The position numbers were made by a program, and so were the translations under genes. A stretch of 54,297 nucleotides of DNA. It comes from JACPKO01 sp964406775 (GTDB lineage Bacteria; Patescibacteriota; Microgenomatia; Daviesbacterales; UBA10151). The notes beneath the pieces were generated by a model that was not told where the DNA came from, searched no databases, and saw nothing but the letters and a program-made list of their open reading frames with translations. Shown piece after piece: positions 8,523 through 23,500 of the stretch. How positions within the stretch are numbered: the stretch's first letter is position 1; the number at the start of each line of letters is the position of its first letter. The stretch lies in assembly GCA_964406775.1 (NCBI GenBank), contig CAYOSW010000007.1:1-54297 (forward strand), written 5' to 3'.

Positions 8523-11500
8523 TATTGCTTCTCCCCGATAATTAACCAATTAAATTTAACATCTGACAAATTAGGTTGCGAGATCTTGACTTTAAATCCG
8601 GAACCGTTTGTTAGCTGGGAGATGTAGAGATTTCCTGAGACAGCCGACATAGGTGTTAAGAATACTCTTGAAGTAGCAGTGATAAGTGTGCTCGGGATTG
8701 TGATTTCCGTTTGTCCGGCAGTAATTGTTGCAGTGCCGACGGATTGATCACCTAAAGCCAGTGCTTCGGCCTCAATATTGCCTGTTTTTCCGATCTTAAC
8801 TTTGCCGTTGAAGATATCTACAGCCATAGCCAGAGGACTGTCCTGAATATAGAGTGTCGGGAAGGCGTTAAGGCTCTTACCCTCGCTTACTGAGAATGTG
8901 CCGTCTATTGAGATATCTCCGGCAATTGTCGTATTGCCGAGGAATGTTTCTCCTAATGATTTCAGTGTTGCGGAAACCGTTGCATCCATAGCGGAAAGAT
9001 TAACTGCCGAAAGTTTATCGCTAACGGTCAAGTTAGCCAAAGTCGCGGAAGATGAAGCAGTGAGTAATTCTGCCGGGGGAGTCAGATCTAAGTCGCCGTT
9101 ATCAACACCTCCGTTATCAGCCGAGGAAGTGGAGTCCAACAGTTCCTGAATTTGAGCAGAAAGAGAGGCCAGGTTTGCCGAAGTTGAGGCGACTTTTTCG
9201 TCTAAACTCTGTGCCTGAGCAACAGCCTGTTCACCCAAGATTTTAGCTTCAGCCAGCTCAGCGGACTGGGAAGCATTCTTTGATTCAACATCGGAAAGTT
9301 TTGCATCCAGCGCATTGATTGTGTCAGCAATCGAGACAGTACCTGTTGAATCAACAGGTACTGAGGCTAAAGCTCCGGTCATATTGAATTTAGAGGAATC
9401 CAGATTGAAAGATAGGGCTGTTGCTTTACCGGATATATTTATATCACCGCTGACGATTATTTTATCCATCTTTACGTTGCCCATCTGGAGATACCCCTCT
9501 GCATCAAGAATGAATTGTCCTGAGGAAACTGCAATGTTATCTACTTTTCTGTTTAACTGCTGTACAGCTTTAGTTAAGATCGCAGTTAAGTTTTCATATC
9601 TGAAGCTCTGAACTTTTCCGTCAGATCCGTAAATCACCAGTCTTGGATCAACAGCTTCAGCTTCTTCAGCAATAAATCCAACCATTTGGCCTGGATCAGC
9701 GTTTTGGTCTTCGTTATAGACAAACGAAACTGGATTAAGCTGCATTACCGTATCAAGTCCTGACGGCTCGCTCAAGCTGTTTATATCGTGTTTTGTTGTC
9801 CTGCTTGATGAAGCACAGGAAGCACCGTATACTAGAGCGCCGGAGCCTGAGTTATAACAAAGATAATGTCCGGTTGTACTATTGGTTATGATACTATTCG
9901 CTGTTCGGATGTAAACACTTTGTCCGCTTGCAGAATTAAGATATGTATCCCCACCGCTTCCCTGATAAAGGGCGAATGAACCCGATGTCGCACGAAGTGA
10001 GTTATGAGAAATACCCATATATCCTGTTGAGCCTGTCCAAACCCCGATAAAGGAATTTCCGATATGTGCGCCTGTTGTAACAGCGGAAGAGTTGACGTGA
10101 AAGAGGGTATCGGGAGCTGCAGTGCCAATACCTACGTTGCCGGCTGTCGGATTAAAAGCAAGGTCACCATAGCTTGCATTGTTAAAGTTTTGGAAGGTCC
10201 AATCGCTATTTGCAACATCATAGTACTGATACGCTTCAAGATTGGTTGTGGTGGTGGAACCTGAGTAGTAAGTAATCATTGCATAGTCAGTAGCCTCCAG
10301 AGACAGTTGGCCTCTATTCGTGACATTGTTTCCTTTAAGATGGAGGAAAGTGGAAGGCGAGCTTGTTCCGATACCTACATTGGCGCTTGGGACTAATACC
10401 GTTCCGCTGGTGGTTGTATCAAGAACTATTGAACCTGAATTGTAAGTTTGCAAAGTTAAGTTGGAAGAATTAAATGTTTCTCCAGCAACCATAGTTAAAG
10501 GAGCTGCGCTTTTGATGAATGAGGCTGTCGGATTTGTGTACATTGTGTCATAAGCAACTGCGACATCTCCTGAAGCAGTAAAGTTGGAAGGCAGGGAAGT
10601 GGTGAATGCAGTTTCCGAAACTGCGAATATTGAGGAAGTATCGTCTACAATATTGAATAATGAGCCTGTTGTTGTGCCGTTCGGTCCGATCTTCAGCCTG
10701 AATAAATCGCCTGTTGCTGTTGTAGCAGAGCCGGGCGTCCAGTCGAAATTGCCTAGTAGTCCTTTACCTGTAGTAGCGGTTCCCGCTAAAGCGGTGGAGG
10801 TTGAGGAAACTCCAAGCATCGTACCTGAGGTTAAGGCATTTGCTTCCATATTCAACAGGTTGCCAGTAGTCAGTGTTGTGGACTGGAAATCAAATACGCC
10901 TGTGGTGTTGGCTCCTGCTCCGAGAGTAGTGACTGTGTTATTGGTCATAATGAAGGACGGTGCGGTATTTGAAGTATCCGTCACATCCAATCTTCCTGCA
11001 GGCGCAGTGGTGCCGATGCCGACGTTGCCTGCTTGAGTTATTGACATTGCTGCCGCGGTTGCGGTTGTGGTATTAGGTGTTGTATAGAATCTCATCTCAG
11101 CACCATGAGCGGTATCGCTCCAGGTTTCAGTTGCCAAAGACAGAATATAGGTACCATACCCATAACTGCTTGTTCCGTAACCCATTGATGCAAAATAGCC
11201 CAATCCGTCTCCGCTATTTACAGCCGTTGGGCTGCCAGCTGTTCCCCTGGATCTCTTCAAACGGATGTAAGGACTATCAACCGTTCCACTTTGGGCTACA
11301 TCAATAATGGTATTGCTGCTATCTGTTCCGACTACACTTAACCTTGTTCCTGGTGCAGTAGTGCCAATACCCACGCTACCTGATGATTTATCCAGATAAA
11401 GATCGTCCGTAAAGAAAGCGATATCGCCGTTTGCAGTGGAGTCAGTTCCAAATTGGAAAATATTACTGGTTGTATCGTATGAGATCGTTCCTTCGTCTGT

Positions 11501-14500
11501 TGTTGAGGTGCCGATATGTGCTGTTGCTGGACCCAGGTATATATCTCTCCATCTGTGGGTGTTGTCGCCTAAATCATAGGTATCATCAGTGGTTGGTCCG
11601 ACGGAACCAGTGATCTGTAGCGCAAAGACAGATGGAGTAGAAGTGCCAATACCTACATTGCCAGCGAAATAGTTATAAGCGCTTGAATCTGAAGCATAAA
11701 AAGAATAAGGAGTATTAGTTTGGGTTCCGGTAGTTATATCACCAACCCAAACGCCATATGTAGAAGTAATAGTTCCTGAGTTTGTTAAATTAGCAATTTG
11801 CAAACCGTAAGCATTCGATATGGTCCCCGATGCATTGCTATTGGACAAAGAAAGTAATAAAGCTTGAGCATTGCCTAAGGTGCCTGATCCTTGATGGGTA
11901 CTATTGAATACAGCTCCTCTGATCGCAGCGTTGGTTAAGCTAGTCGAGTTGTTGGCGGTAGCAGCTACGGAAAAAAGACTGTTGTAAGTTTTAGAGGAGG
12001 CAGGGTTGGCTGATAGAGTAAGCGTGAGCTCGTGAGATACTCCTCTATAAGGAGTTGTAGAGGTTTCCGTGATGGAGTTTGAGGTTAATTCAGAAACCAA
12101 GGCTGAAGTTCCCAATAAATCCGTGTAACTGCCGGCTGTAGAAGATGCGATGTTTAGGGTCGTGGCTGGAGTACTTGTTCCAATCCCCACATTTCCTGCA
12201 AAATAATTTCTGGCGTTTGCATCCGAAACATATAGTCCGTATGCCTGGTTAGTCTGGGTACCTGTGGTTATATCTCCGACATAGTAACCGTAGGTGCTGG
12301 TAAGTGTGCCTGCGTTCGAGTTAACTGATGCATAGTAACCACTATAACTGCTGATCGTTCCTGAGTTTTGCGAGAGACTGCTGTTATATCCCTGAGCGGT
12401 GGTTATCGTTCCTGAGCTTGTGTTGTAAACCGAGGCGCTGACCCCGTTAGCGTTGCCTAAAGTACCCGAGCCTGCGTGGGTTGGAACGAAAACTCCTCCC
12501 CGGACTACGCTATTGGTGTGGTCGATTGCATTGGCTGATGTAGTGATGCTGCCGACTATATTGTCGTAGTAGGTGGTTGCTGAGGTAGCTGAGCCGGGAT
12601 TAACGACGTAGTTGAAGTAGCCGCCATTCTGGTTGACTCCTGATGTGGCGGTTGATGTAGCGGCAACATAAAGATGATAGTTGGTATCGGCTCCGGTTTG
12701 ATTTGCAATAAAGATACCGTATTTTGTGGAAGTTCCGTTTGTTGAGGAAGTTCCGTTATTAACATAAACTCCGTATTGATTAACTGTACAATTGCTTGTA
12801 CAGTCCGAAGCTACGGTTGCAGTGGGAGCAGTTAATATACCGTAGACATTATTGGTTGCGGTGTCGGTTACTCCCGGATTAGAAAGCGTAGACGAAGGAT
12901 TAAAGTATCCTCCAAACATATTTAAGGTTCCTCCCGTTGAAGCAGCTGTTGAGGCTGGAGCTCCCATAACACCATACGACGTTCTCGTTCCGGTTGTTAT
13001 AACTCCAGTTACGCTTGTCGAAGTCAGTGCTCCGTATGTAGTATCCGCCGTCGTTGACGAACTCCAGGCTGTTGCCTGCGCTCCATAGATGGATTTTGAT
13101 GCGGCATTACCTGTTGAATTGTTAAAGAATAATCCGGCGATTGAGGTAGTGCTTGCAAGCGTGCTCGTATCGGTTATCGAGGAAGTCATCCCTCTGAAAG
13201 TGCCCGCCGTAGTGTTCGGATTATAGGTGGCAGCAATGCCTACTCCGTTAACTAATCCGCCAGCTGTCGGTGTCCAGGTGCCTGAGGTATTTAAGATCGT
13301 ACCGCTAGTCATACCGGTTGCAGATAGATTCAAAACAGTTCCGGTTGTTGCGGAGTTAGCTGTTATATGGGCTACGGAAGAAGTGCCGGTTCCGGTGTGG
13401 ACTCCAGTATCTGTTAAACCGAAAGAAGGGGTTGTCGTTGTGGCGCTGTCAATATCCAGCCAGGCATCAGGAGTCGAGTCATTGATTCCGACATTGCTTC
13501 CGATATATGCTCCAACATTGGTATCAGCACCGGTCTGAGCAACAACATATAATCCGTATTTTGTGGAAGTGCCATTAGTTGATGAAGTTCCGTCGTTTAT
13601 TATAATCCCGTATTGGTTGGTTGTGCAGTTGGTTGTACAGTCTGCAGCTGTCGTGGCAACTGTTGTTATCGAGGCTCCGAAAACATTATTGGTCGCTGTG
13701 TCGGAAGCGCCTGGGTTAGAAAGAGTTGATGAAGGATTTAAGTAAGCACCATAAATATTCATTGTTCCGCCTGTGGAAGCAGCTGTTGAGGCCGGTTGGG
13801 ATACAATACCGTAATTGTTTCGAGTGCCTGTTGTTAATATGCCAGTTGCAGAGGTCACGCCATAAAGAGCAGCCAGATTATCTGCTGTTGTAGAAGAGCT
13901 GTTGGCAGAACCAAACAGTGTGATATTGCCGGTTCTGGCAGCATTGCCTGTAGCTGTGGTTGTGAAATATCCGGCATTTAGACTGTCAGCTGTGGTTGAA
14001 GAGGAGGTTACATTACCCTCCACAGCCCTGCCGACTTTAGCTGCATTACCGGTCATAGTAATTGTGCTTCTGTATCCATAAGTAACGTTTGCTAAAGCAG
14101 TACTGTCCGTGACAGTCAAATCCATCGCCCTAAGAGTATTAGCGGATCCTGTAGGAGCGTTAGTTATATTAATATCTATGGCTTCGTTATTGGAGGCGTC
14201 TGTCGGAGCCCAGGTGCCGTCTATATTCAATACTTCTCCTGTTGTCATTCCTGTAGAAGTTAACGATAGTAAGTTACCTGTAGTTGCCGAGTTTGCGATT
14301 AAATTAACAACTCCGTTTCCGGTATACACGCCGGTATTTGTTATACCAAGATCTGAGCCTGTTGTGGTTGTATTAGCGATTGAAACTATATCGTTAGCTG
14401 TAGCAGGGGAAAGGGTGGTTGATGATCTGCTCCAGAATCCGACAGTTCCTGATCCTGAGCCAGTAATATTCCCTGAACAAGTTAAGTTACCTGTAGCATT

Positions 14501-17500
14501 AGCTACGGTACATCCTGTGGCAGAGGACCCTCCGGCAATATTTACGTTGATACTTCCGTCAACCTGTAACTCCAGGCTCGTAGCGGGAGCAGTTAACGTT
14601 AAGCTTCCTCCTGCAGGGCCGGTTATTGAAGATCCTGAATTTGCATCAACGAATGTTAAGTCTCCAACTGAGGAAACCTGTAATGAATCTGTTCCATCTC
14701 CAACTTCCAGTTTAGCTGTCGGGCTAGTATCACCAATGCCTAAGTTACCGGCAAAATAATTGTCATCGCTTGAGGAGTTATAGATTGAATAAGAACCTGT
14801 TGGTAGGGTGGATGTGCCAATTAAAAGATTAATGTTTTTCGTTCCTGTTGCTTCCTCAATTGTTATTCCTGAGTTATTCGTACCGGCGGTTTGAGTCTTT
14901 ACCCATACTCCATGGTTGGTTGTGATTGTGGACCCAGAACCAATATTGGGATCAGCTGCATAGAAACCGGCTGCTGTTGCCATTGTGAAAGAGGAAGCAG
15001 CTGTTCTGACCTGGCTGTAGACTCCGTAGCCTGAAGAGGTAGCTCCCGAATCATAAGTGCTCTGAGAAACGATACCGTATTGGTCAGTCCTGCCGGTTAA
15101 TGTTAAAGATGATCCGACCTGGAGTCCAATGCCGGCGCTGTTATTTCCAATACCGACAGTTGAGCCAAAATAAGCTCCATAATTAGAGTCAGCTCCGGTT
15201 TGGGCAGCTACATAAAGACCGTATTTGGTTGAGGTACCGTTGGTGGAGGAAGTGCCGTTATCAACATAAACTCCGTATTGGTTAGTCGTACAGTTGGTTG
15301 TACAGTCTGCAGCTAAAGTTGCAGTTGTGGAGATGTAGCCTCCGTATACGTTATTCGCTGTTGTGTCTGAAGCTCCAGGATTTGAAAGAGTAGAGGTGGG
15401 ATTGGAGTAGAAGCCGTACATATTCAGAGTCCCTCCTGTAGAAGCCGCAGTAGAAGCGGGATTGCTTTGAACACCGATCACAGTTCTCGCTCCTGATGCT
15501 AAAGCTCCTGTTGCAGAGGTAGTAAAGAAGGCTGTCTTTAAAGTGTCGCCTGTAGTTGAGGAGCTGGAAATCCTTCCGTAGTAACCAAACGGTTGCTTGG
15601 CTGCATTACCGGAAAGTGTCAAATCGCTGAATACTCCATAGCCGACATTAGCCGTGCTGGTAGAGTCAGTCGGTGTAACTCTTAATCCGTAGCTTGTAAC
15701 CGCTGATCCTGACCAATCCGGTGCCAAATTTACCAAGGCCGCATTAGCTCCAACATCTGCTGTAACTTTAACAAAATGATCTGTTACTCCTGTTGAAGAA
15801 GGTCCGGTTAAGGTCATTGCAGTACCTGTTGTTAATCCGGTAGCTGAAAGATTAAAAATATCTCCTGTGTCTGCAGAGTTTGCTGTTAAGTTAAAGATTC
15901 CTGTACCTTGATATACGCCCGTGTTGGTAATTGCCAAATCGGCACCAGAGGTAGTGGTATTCGCGATTGAAACTACATCATTAGCTGTAGCAGGGGAAAG
16001 GGTTGTTGATGATCTGCTCCAGAATCCAACAGTTCCTGATCCTGAGCCAGTAATATTCCCTGAACAAGTTAAGTTACCTGTAGCATTAGCTACGGTACAT
16101 CCTGTGGCAGAGGACCCTCCGGCAATATTTACGTTGATACTTCCGTCAACCTGTAACTCCAGGCTCGTAGCGGGAGCAGTTAACGTTAAGCTTCCTCCTG
16201 CAGGGCCGGTTATTGAAGATCCTGAATTTGCATCAACGAATGTTAAGTCTCCTGTTGAAGCGACTTGCAATTCATCCGTACCATCACCAACCTCCAGATA
16301 CGCATCGGGAGTAGTATCCCCGCCGATGCCAACGTTTCCAGCGATATAGTTTTGATAAGCAGAAGAGTTATAGATTGAATAATTGACTGTACCGGTTGGG
16401 ATAGTTGTTGTGCCAATTAAAAGATTAGTGTTGTTAGTTGCGCTAGACGTATTAGCGAGGGCAATTCCTGCGGCTGAGGTGATCGCAAAAGTTCCGCTGC
16501 CAGCGGTTCCGTCCAGTCCTTGGTTGGCAATATTGATACCGTATTTGTTCGTGAATACAACATCTGCAGCACCAGAGGCACCGCTAAAGTATGTTGAATC
16601 AACATAAAGATTTGCAGCATTCGTGACTGTGCCTACAGGAGCGGTTCCTCCAACATTGTTTGAGGTGTAGATAGCATACATATTGGTTGCCCCTACTGTC
16701 GCTTGAGCCCCCATTGTTGAATTAAAGCTTGTTTGTAAATCTGTTCCCCGGATAGTGCTAATGGTATTTGATGAATGAGCTGTGTTATATAAACTATAAA
16801 CTCCGATGAGTTGGGCACTTGAAGCTGCTGAACTTGCCTGAGTAACGTTATAAACGCCCGCCGTGTAATTAGCAGTTGAAGAGGTATGAGTGGAATAAAC
16901 AACCAATCTTCCTTCAGTTGGATTTGAGTCGCCAATACCGGTATTGCTTGCGATATACGCTCCATAGTTATTGTCAGCTCCTGATTGTGCTTCGACATAT
17001 AATCCGTATTTTGTTGATGTGCCATTTGTATCTGATGTTCCGTTAGCAGCGTACAAACCATACATATTGCTCGTACAGTTTGAGGCACAGTCTGAAGCTA
17101 AAGTTAGCACCGGAGCGGTATAAACTCCGTAAACATTATTCGTTGCAGTGTCGGATGTTCCGGGATTGGATAAAGTAGTCGATGGAGTAAATCTGCCACC
17201 AAACATACTCAAAGTTCCTCCCGTTGATGCAGCGGTTGAAGCGTTATTACCTGCCACTCCGACATAGAATCTTGATCCTGATGAAATTGCGCCTGTTACT
17301 GATCCCCAAGCGTGTAAGCTAGTTAAAGAATCAGCGGTAGTAGAAGATGATTGAACTCCGCTTTGGAGGCCGTACATTGTTTTAGCTGCATTACCCGTGG
17401 AATTTGATACAAAATTTGCTCCGTAAACTACGTTAGCGAGAGTTGTCCCGTCTGTAACTAGGGTGTTGATGCCTGTGAAGTTATCAGCTGAGCTTGTAGG

Positions 17501-20500
17501 TGAATGAGTGAAATTAATATCGATACCATCATTGGTTGAGCCGTCGGATGGTGCCCAAGTCGCATCAATATTTAATATTTCTCCAGTTGTTAGACCTGTT
17601 GCCGTCCAGTTTTCGACATTGCCTGTAGTTACTGAATTGGCGGTTACTGTAAAAGCGTTAGAGGCAGCTCCTGTTGAGGTTAAAGCCAGGACTGCATTAG
17701 AGGTATCGTTACTTGAGATTGAGACTACATCATTAGCTGTAGCAGGGGAAAGGGTTGTTGATGATCTGCTCCAATATCCTACCGTACCGCTGGTAGGACC
17801 CGTGATATTACCTGTGCAAGCAAAAGATCCGGTTGAGCCGCCGTCAGTAATAGTGCATAAATTATTCCCGGACGAATCGTTAAATGAGAGCGTTCCGCCG
17901 TTGGCTAAGCCAACGATGCTTGTGGTGTCATTGAATAAAAGATTTGTATCCCAGCCTGAGCCTATTTGTAGGCCGGTTTCGGTACCAGCTCCGGCGGTGA
18001 TATTCGTTATATCTATTCCGACCAAAGTGCCGGCGCCAACGCCTGCAGCATTGACCTGGAAGCCGTAAGCTGTCCCAGCCGTGGTGATGGATGATGGTGT
18101 GTCGACTTGAACACCATAAGCAGTCATTGTTCCGGATGTTCCGGTAATAGCGGGAATAGTAATATCCGCTCCGTAAAAATTGGTGGCTGTGCCGCCATTT
18201 TCGTTTAATGCTCCTCCTGTAATAACTAAAGCTTTGTAGTTTTGTGTTCCGGAAGTATTCGTTGCTGCAGGTAAGGTGATAACTTGGCCGGACACTGATT
18301 GATTTGTGGCTGTTACGTTAGTTGATAAATCAAGGTTCTGGCCGATTATCGTTCCTGCTAAAGTTTGAGCTGCGCCGTACGATATATCAAATATCGTTCC
18401 TGAGGAATTCTTGGTGTTAATATACTGATTTTTGGCCGATGTAACATTAGTTCCGACCAGTGTTAACGCTGTTGAATCGTTAGTTGGGGTAATGGTGACA
18501 TTGGTGTTGGAGATTGAGCCTGAAGAAACGTTACCCTGATAATCAACGTAGAAATATCTCGTAGACCCATCAGAGGAAGTAACATTAAAGATGTCCTGGG
18601 TATTGCCGCCTAATGCTGTTGAGGTTTGTCTGACAGATAACCCTTGGGTTGCAGCGCCGGTAGGAGCGATGGTTTGAGTTGAAGACGGATCAGAAATTAA
18701 ACAATTAGTACAAGAGCCACCCGTAACTGTTCCCCAAACAGGGACACCGCCTGAAACTTTTAGAACATAACCATCAGTATTTCCGATTGCTAGTTTATCC
18801 AAAGTGTTTGCTGCTGAGGCGTATAAAATATCACCAGTGGTATAAGTAGACTCGCTAGTGCCTCCACCGGCTTCTTGAGTAACGCCTGAGCCATTGATGA
18901 TTGTTGTCGATCCGACCCTGAGCACCGCATCCCACCCTGTCCCAACATTTAGAGCGTATTCGGTACCTGCAGCTCCGGTAATACTGGAAATCCCCAAACC
19001 TGATAGAGTCCCGGCTCCAACTCCAGTTGCTGAAACATAATAACCATAAGCAGTGCCTCCAGTGGTTATAGTGGCCGGAGTGGTAACCTTAGTTCCGTAA
19101 GCGTTCAGTGTGCCAGCTGTTTGGGTCAGCGCGGGCATATGGAAGTCTCCGGCTATATATTCTAAGGTTCCTCCCGCGCCGTTTTGGTTAATTCCTGCTC
19201 CAGAACCGAAGTTAACCAACATCCCGGTCAATGTCTTGGTTCCGCTTGTGTGAGTATCTGTGACGGTAGGTATTTTGAAGTTTACGCCGGTCAGATTCTG
19301 ATTAGTTGCATCAACATTGCCTGAATTTAAGTCGACGTATAAGCCGGTGAGATCTCCCGAAAGGATAGTGGCACTTCCGTAAGATAGGTTAAAGACGGTT
19401 CCTGAGGTTTGACTTCCGTTAATGTGGAGGAGAGAAGATGGGGCCGTTGTGCCAATACCGACCTTATCAGTTATTGTTGAGGGGTATAGGAATCCGCTGC
19501 CTGCATTTCTTGTCCATCCGCCAACAGTTCCGGTACCGGTAATATTGCCCGAGCAAGTTAAATCTCCTGAAGCATTAGCTACTGTACAACCTGTCGCAGA
19601 AGATCCTCCGGCAATATTTACATCTGGTGTGCCGTCAGCCTGGATATTCAAAGCTGTTGCATTGGCATTGATGGTGGCAGAAGTTCCTAGATTAAGTGTG
19701 GTTGTAGAAGTCATTCCAAGGGTTGCAGCAGTTGTGAAAGTAGCTAAAGATGAAGCAGTTAGGGTAGTGCCTGTAAAAGTCATTGTTGTAGCAGAGACTT
19801 GAAATGTCGGCGAAGCGCTTCCGGCAATATAAAAATTCATATTGTCGGTTGCCGAGGAATAACCGATTCTTCCGTCGTAATCTTCAGCGGCCAGGTTTTT
19901 GAAGTCGACATAGGTGAAATTATCGCTAGAATCAGAAAGCTCTACATTTCCGTCCGACCCTCCCAAAAACGCAAACTCGTTAGTTGTGCTAAATGAGGTA
20001 ATTGAAGCTCCTCCTGATGTGAAGGCGTCGTCTGTATAAAGAGTATTGGCAGCGCTTCTGTAAAGGTTAGTGTCTCGGCTGGAGCCGAAGGCAATCCCGG
20101 CCGCGGCTGTCGTGTTGTCTGCATTTCCGGAAATCCATAGTGTTTGAGTATCTGCGGCATCAATTCTAACTCCATAATCGGAGGTGCCGACGGTTTGAGC
20201 GCCGACGATAATGCCGTAATTAGTTGTTACGGTTCCTCCTCCGCTGTTTGTCGCGGCCAATATCTGGAGGCCCTCCGATGTAGTTATGGTGCCTGTTGAT
20301 TGATTGTTAACTCTTCCTTGTAACGCGATCAGAGATGCGGCCTTACCGGTACTAGTGTTATAGACATCTCCCATTACGCCCACTCCATTAGCACCTGTGC
20401 CTGATGTATCGGTGTTGGAATTTGAAACCTGGAAATAGCCTGCATACGAAGTTACAGCACTGGTGTCGGCTGATCCGCCTATTGCCGATACGGAATCTAA

Positions 20501-23500
20501 AGCAAATTTACTTGTTGAACTTGGGGCGCTGGCTGGGCTGAAGGTAAATATATTATAACTTCCGACCTCGCTTGTCGCAGTGGTTAAGGTGCTTGTACTT
20601 CTCGTGACTAATGCTTTTGCCTCAGTCGGAGTTGTATCGTTGATTCCCAATACACCTGCAAAATAGTTGTCATAAGTGGAGGAGTTGTAGATTGAATAAT
20701 TTACAGTACCTGTCGGGATTGTGGTTGTGCCGATTAATAAGTTAGTGTTATTTGTAGCTCCTGACTGATTGTTGATAGTAACACCGTTAAGAGATGTTAT
20801 TGCTCCGCCTCCTGAGTTTGTAATATTACCCACCAGAATGCCCCTTGCGTTAACTATTGTCCCTGCAGCTGTGTTATTGAGAGCGGTCTGTAGTCCTATT
20901 CCCGAATTAACGGTTCCACTGCTGGTGTTATACATTCCGGCGACAGCTCCAACTACTGCACCCATTGTGTTATTACCTGCGTATGTGGAAACAAAAACGC
21001 CGCTTCTTAAATTAGTATTTGTTTGATCAATACCATTTGCAGTTGATTGTGAGGTCGAGACTAACGAATCATAATAGGTACTACTCGATGTTGTTGAACC
21101 TGGATTTGCAAAATAGGTAAAGTATCCTCCATCCTGGTTTATGCCTGAAGTTGCTGTGGAGGTTTTAGTAACATCCAGAAGTCTAGTAGGTGCTGTTATT
21201 CCGATTCCTACATTTCCTCCTGTGAATACTCCTGCATATCCTGAGCCTGTTTGTGTAGCTGTAAAGACTGATCCTGCTGTATTAGAAGAAATGCTGACTA
21301 TATCATTTGAGGTAGCGGGGGAAAGTGTTGTACCTGACCTGCTCCAAAATCCTACTGTGCCTGAGGAGGATCCGGTTATATTTCCTGTACAGGTTAAATT
21401 ACCTGAAGCATTAGCTACTGTACAACCTGTCGCAGAAGATCCTCCCGCTATGTTTACATCTGGTGTGCCGTCAGCCTGGATATTCAAAGCTGTTGCATTG
21501 GCATTGATGGTGGCAGAAGTTCCTAGATTAAGTGTGGTTGTAGAAGTCATTCCAAGGGTTGCAGCAGTTGTGAATGTAGCGAGAGAGGAAGAGGTTAAGG
21601 TTGTGCCTGTCCAGGTAATATTTCCTCCATCAGCCAAAGTGAATACTGTTGAACCGTTGTCTTTTCCCAAGAAAATGGGGGAGGTTTGATCGGAATTATC
21701 AGCGACCAGTGCTGCGCTTTCCCAAGTCGGAGTAGAGTTGCCCAGGAAGAACCATCCTCCAACCTGAGTTGGTGTGGTACCGGTATTCCTACCAACGCCG
21801 ATAACTCCGATATTAGTGGCGCCGTTTTTATCCGTTGAGGCTTTTCCTACAACTCCTGCATTAACGCCTCCGTTTGCAGCTTCATATCTGCCCCCGATAT
21901 TCAGTCCTGTTGTTGTTCCATAAGCAAAAGCATTAAGTCCGGCATTGCCTAGAGCATTGTTGATTGAGGCATCAAATTTAAAGTTGTTACCTGTGCTTGC
22001 AGCCGCGTTATCAGCCTCTACGCCTACTGTGATACCGCTTCCGGAATATCCACCAACCAGATAGGCTTGTAAGGCAGTTTGGGCAGCTCCGGTTCCGTTA
22101 CTCGTAATCTCAAACCTGGCTCCCTGGACATCTCCTGTTGAAGGTAAGGTCCCAGTGGTATAAATAGTCCGCTTAGAGCCGGAAAGTGAGCCAGAAACAA
22201 TTTGAAGACTATGTGCAGGTGCTGTTGTTCCAATTCCGACATTTCCTCCTGCATTAACCGTAAGAGCCTCGCTTGAGCCTGCGCGGACTCTTAACGGCAA
22301 TAATGTTGAAGATGCGCCTGTCTGGATATTAACTAGTGATCCAGTTCCATCAGCGGAAGCGTCGGATGTGATGTTAAACAGATCGTTTGTTGAAGTTCCC
22401 GTAGCCCAATTCCAAGTGGAAGTGTAAGTTGACATTGAGAGGGACTGATTTCCGTTAGGGTCATTGATCGAGTTCCATCTGACTGTCAGTGAGTCAGGAT
22501 CTGTCCAGGAAAGAGTTCCTGAGCCGTTTGTTGATAATACTTGTCCTGATGACTGAGATCCCGGCCAGGTATATGTCAGTCCGTTAAGAGTAGTGGTGGA
22601 TCCGAAAGTAGCAGCTCCTGCAAAGTTAGTAATTCCATCAACCTCCAGATCGTTCTGAATATAGACGTCATCTGTTGAAGCTACTCCGGGAGTTCCGCCC
22701 GAGCCAACGTGAAGAAGAGCGAGGGGAGTAGTTGTGCCTATACCAACATTTCCGGAGTCCTGTTTAAACATTATTCCGCTGGTGGCTGCTGCGGAGTAGA
22801 TCCTGAAATCTCTTGTTAGGGTGTCGATATTATTAGTTCCGCCTGTTGAACCCATTGTCATAAAGTCTGAAACCGTAGTGTCGGTCCATCTGACTAGAGG
22901 TCCGGCTCCGTTATTTCCGTCGATATCAACTGCCAGCGAAGAACCTGATCTGATTACGCCGTTAACTGTTAAAGCTTTTGTTGTAGCCGTTGTTCCGATT
23001 CCGACATTCCCTCCGAATGTTGAAACTCCGTCTACTTCGAAGGTCCCTTCGACATAAGCGTCTTCTCCGTCCTGAGTTATAGTCGGGGAGCCGTTGCCGA
23101 CTTTTAAGTTGCCGGTAACAACATTGAACAGTCCTGTTCCTGTTGCCGTTGTCGCGGTGATATCACCGGAGGTAACTGTGGCTAAAGCTAAGCTGGCTCC
23201 GGTAACAGAGATTGAGCCTGAAGACAGTCCTGTTGCGGAAAAAGCCCCTGAAGTTTGGGAATAGCCTGTGACTCCGGAGACGGCGCCGCCTGTTGTCAGG
23301 TCTAGGCCCGCGGAATCAATAGAGAAGTTTCCTCCACCTGAGAAAGCGAAGTCTCCTGTTGCTTGGGTGTATCCCCCCACATCAGAGATTGAGCCAGAGG
23401 AGATGTCGATTCCGTTAATGGTCTCGTCCGTTGCTGCGGTTATAGCCCCTGAATTTGAAACAATAAAGTTTGATGAATTGATTAGATTGGTAAATGTTCC

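Noticed and set aside
14109..14759. Long open frame on the + strand, antisense to the 5744-aa gene (216 codons)
   Set aside because: The Gly/Ser/Thr-rich sense codons leave few stops on the opposite strand. The antisense peptide is Val/Pro/Ala-rich and repeats at 15921-16349 only because the sense repeat does. Other antisense frames (17508-18068, 13227-13538, 21141-21689) are of the same kind.
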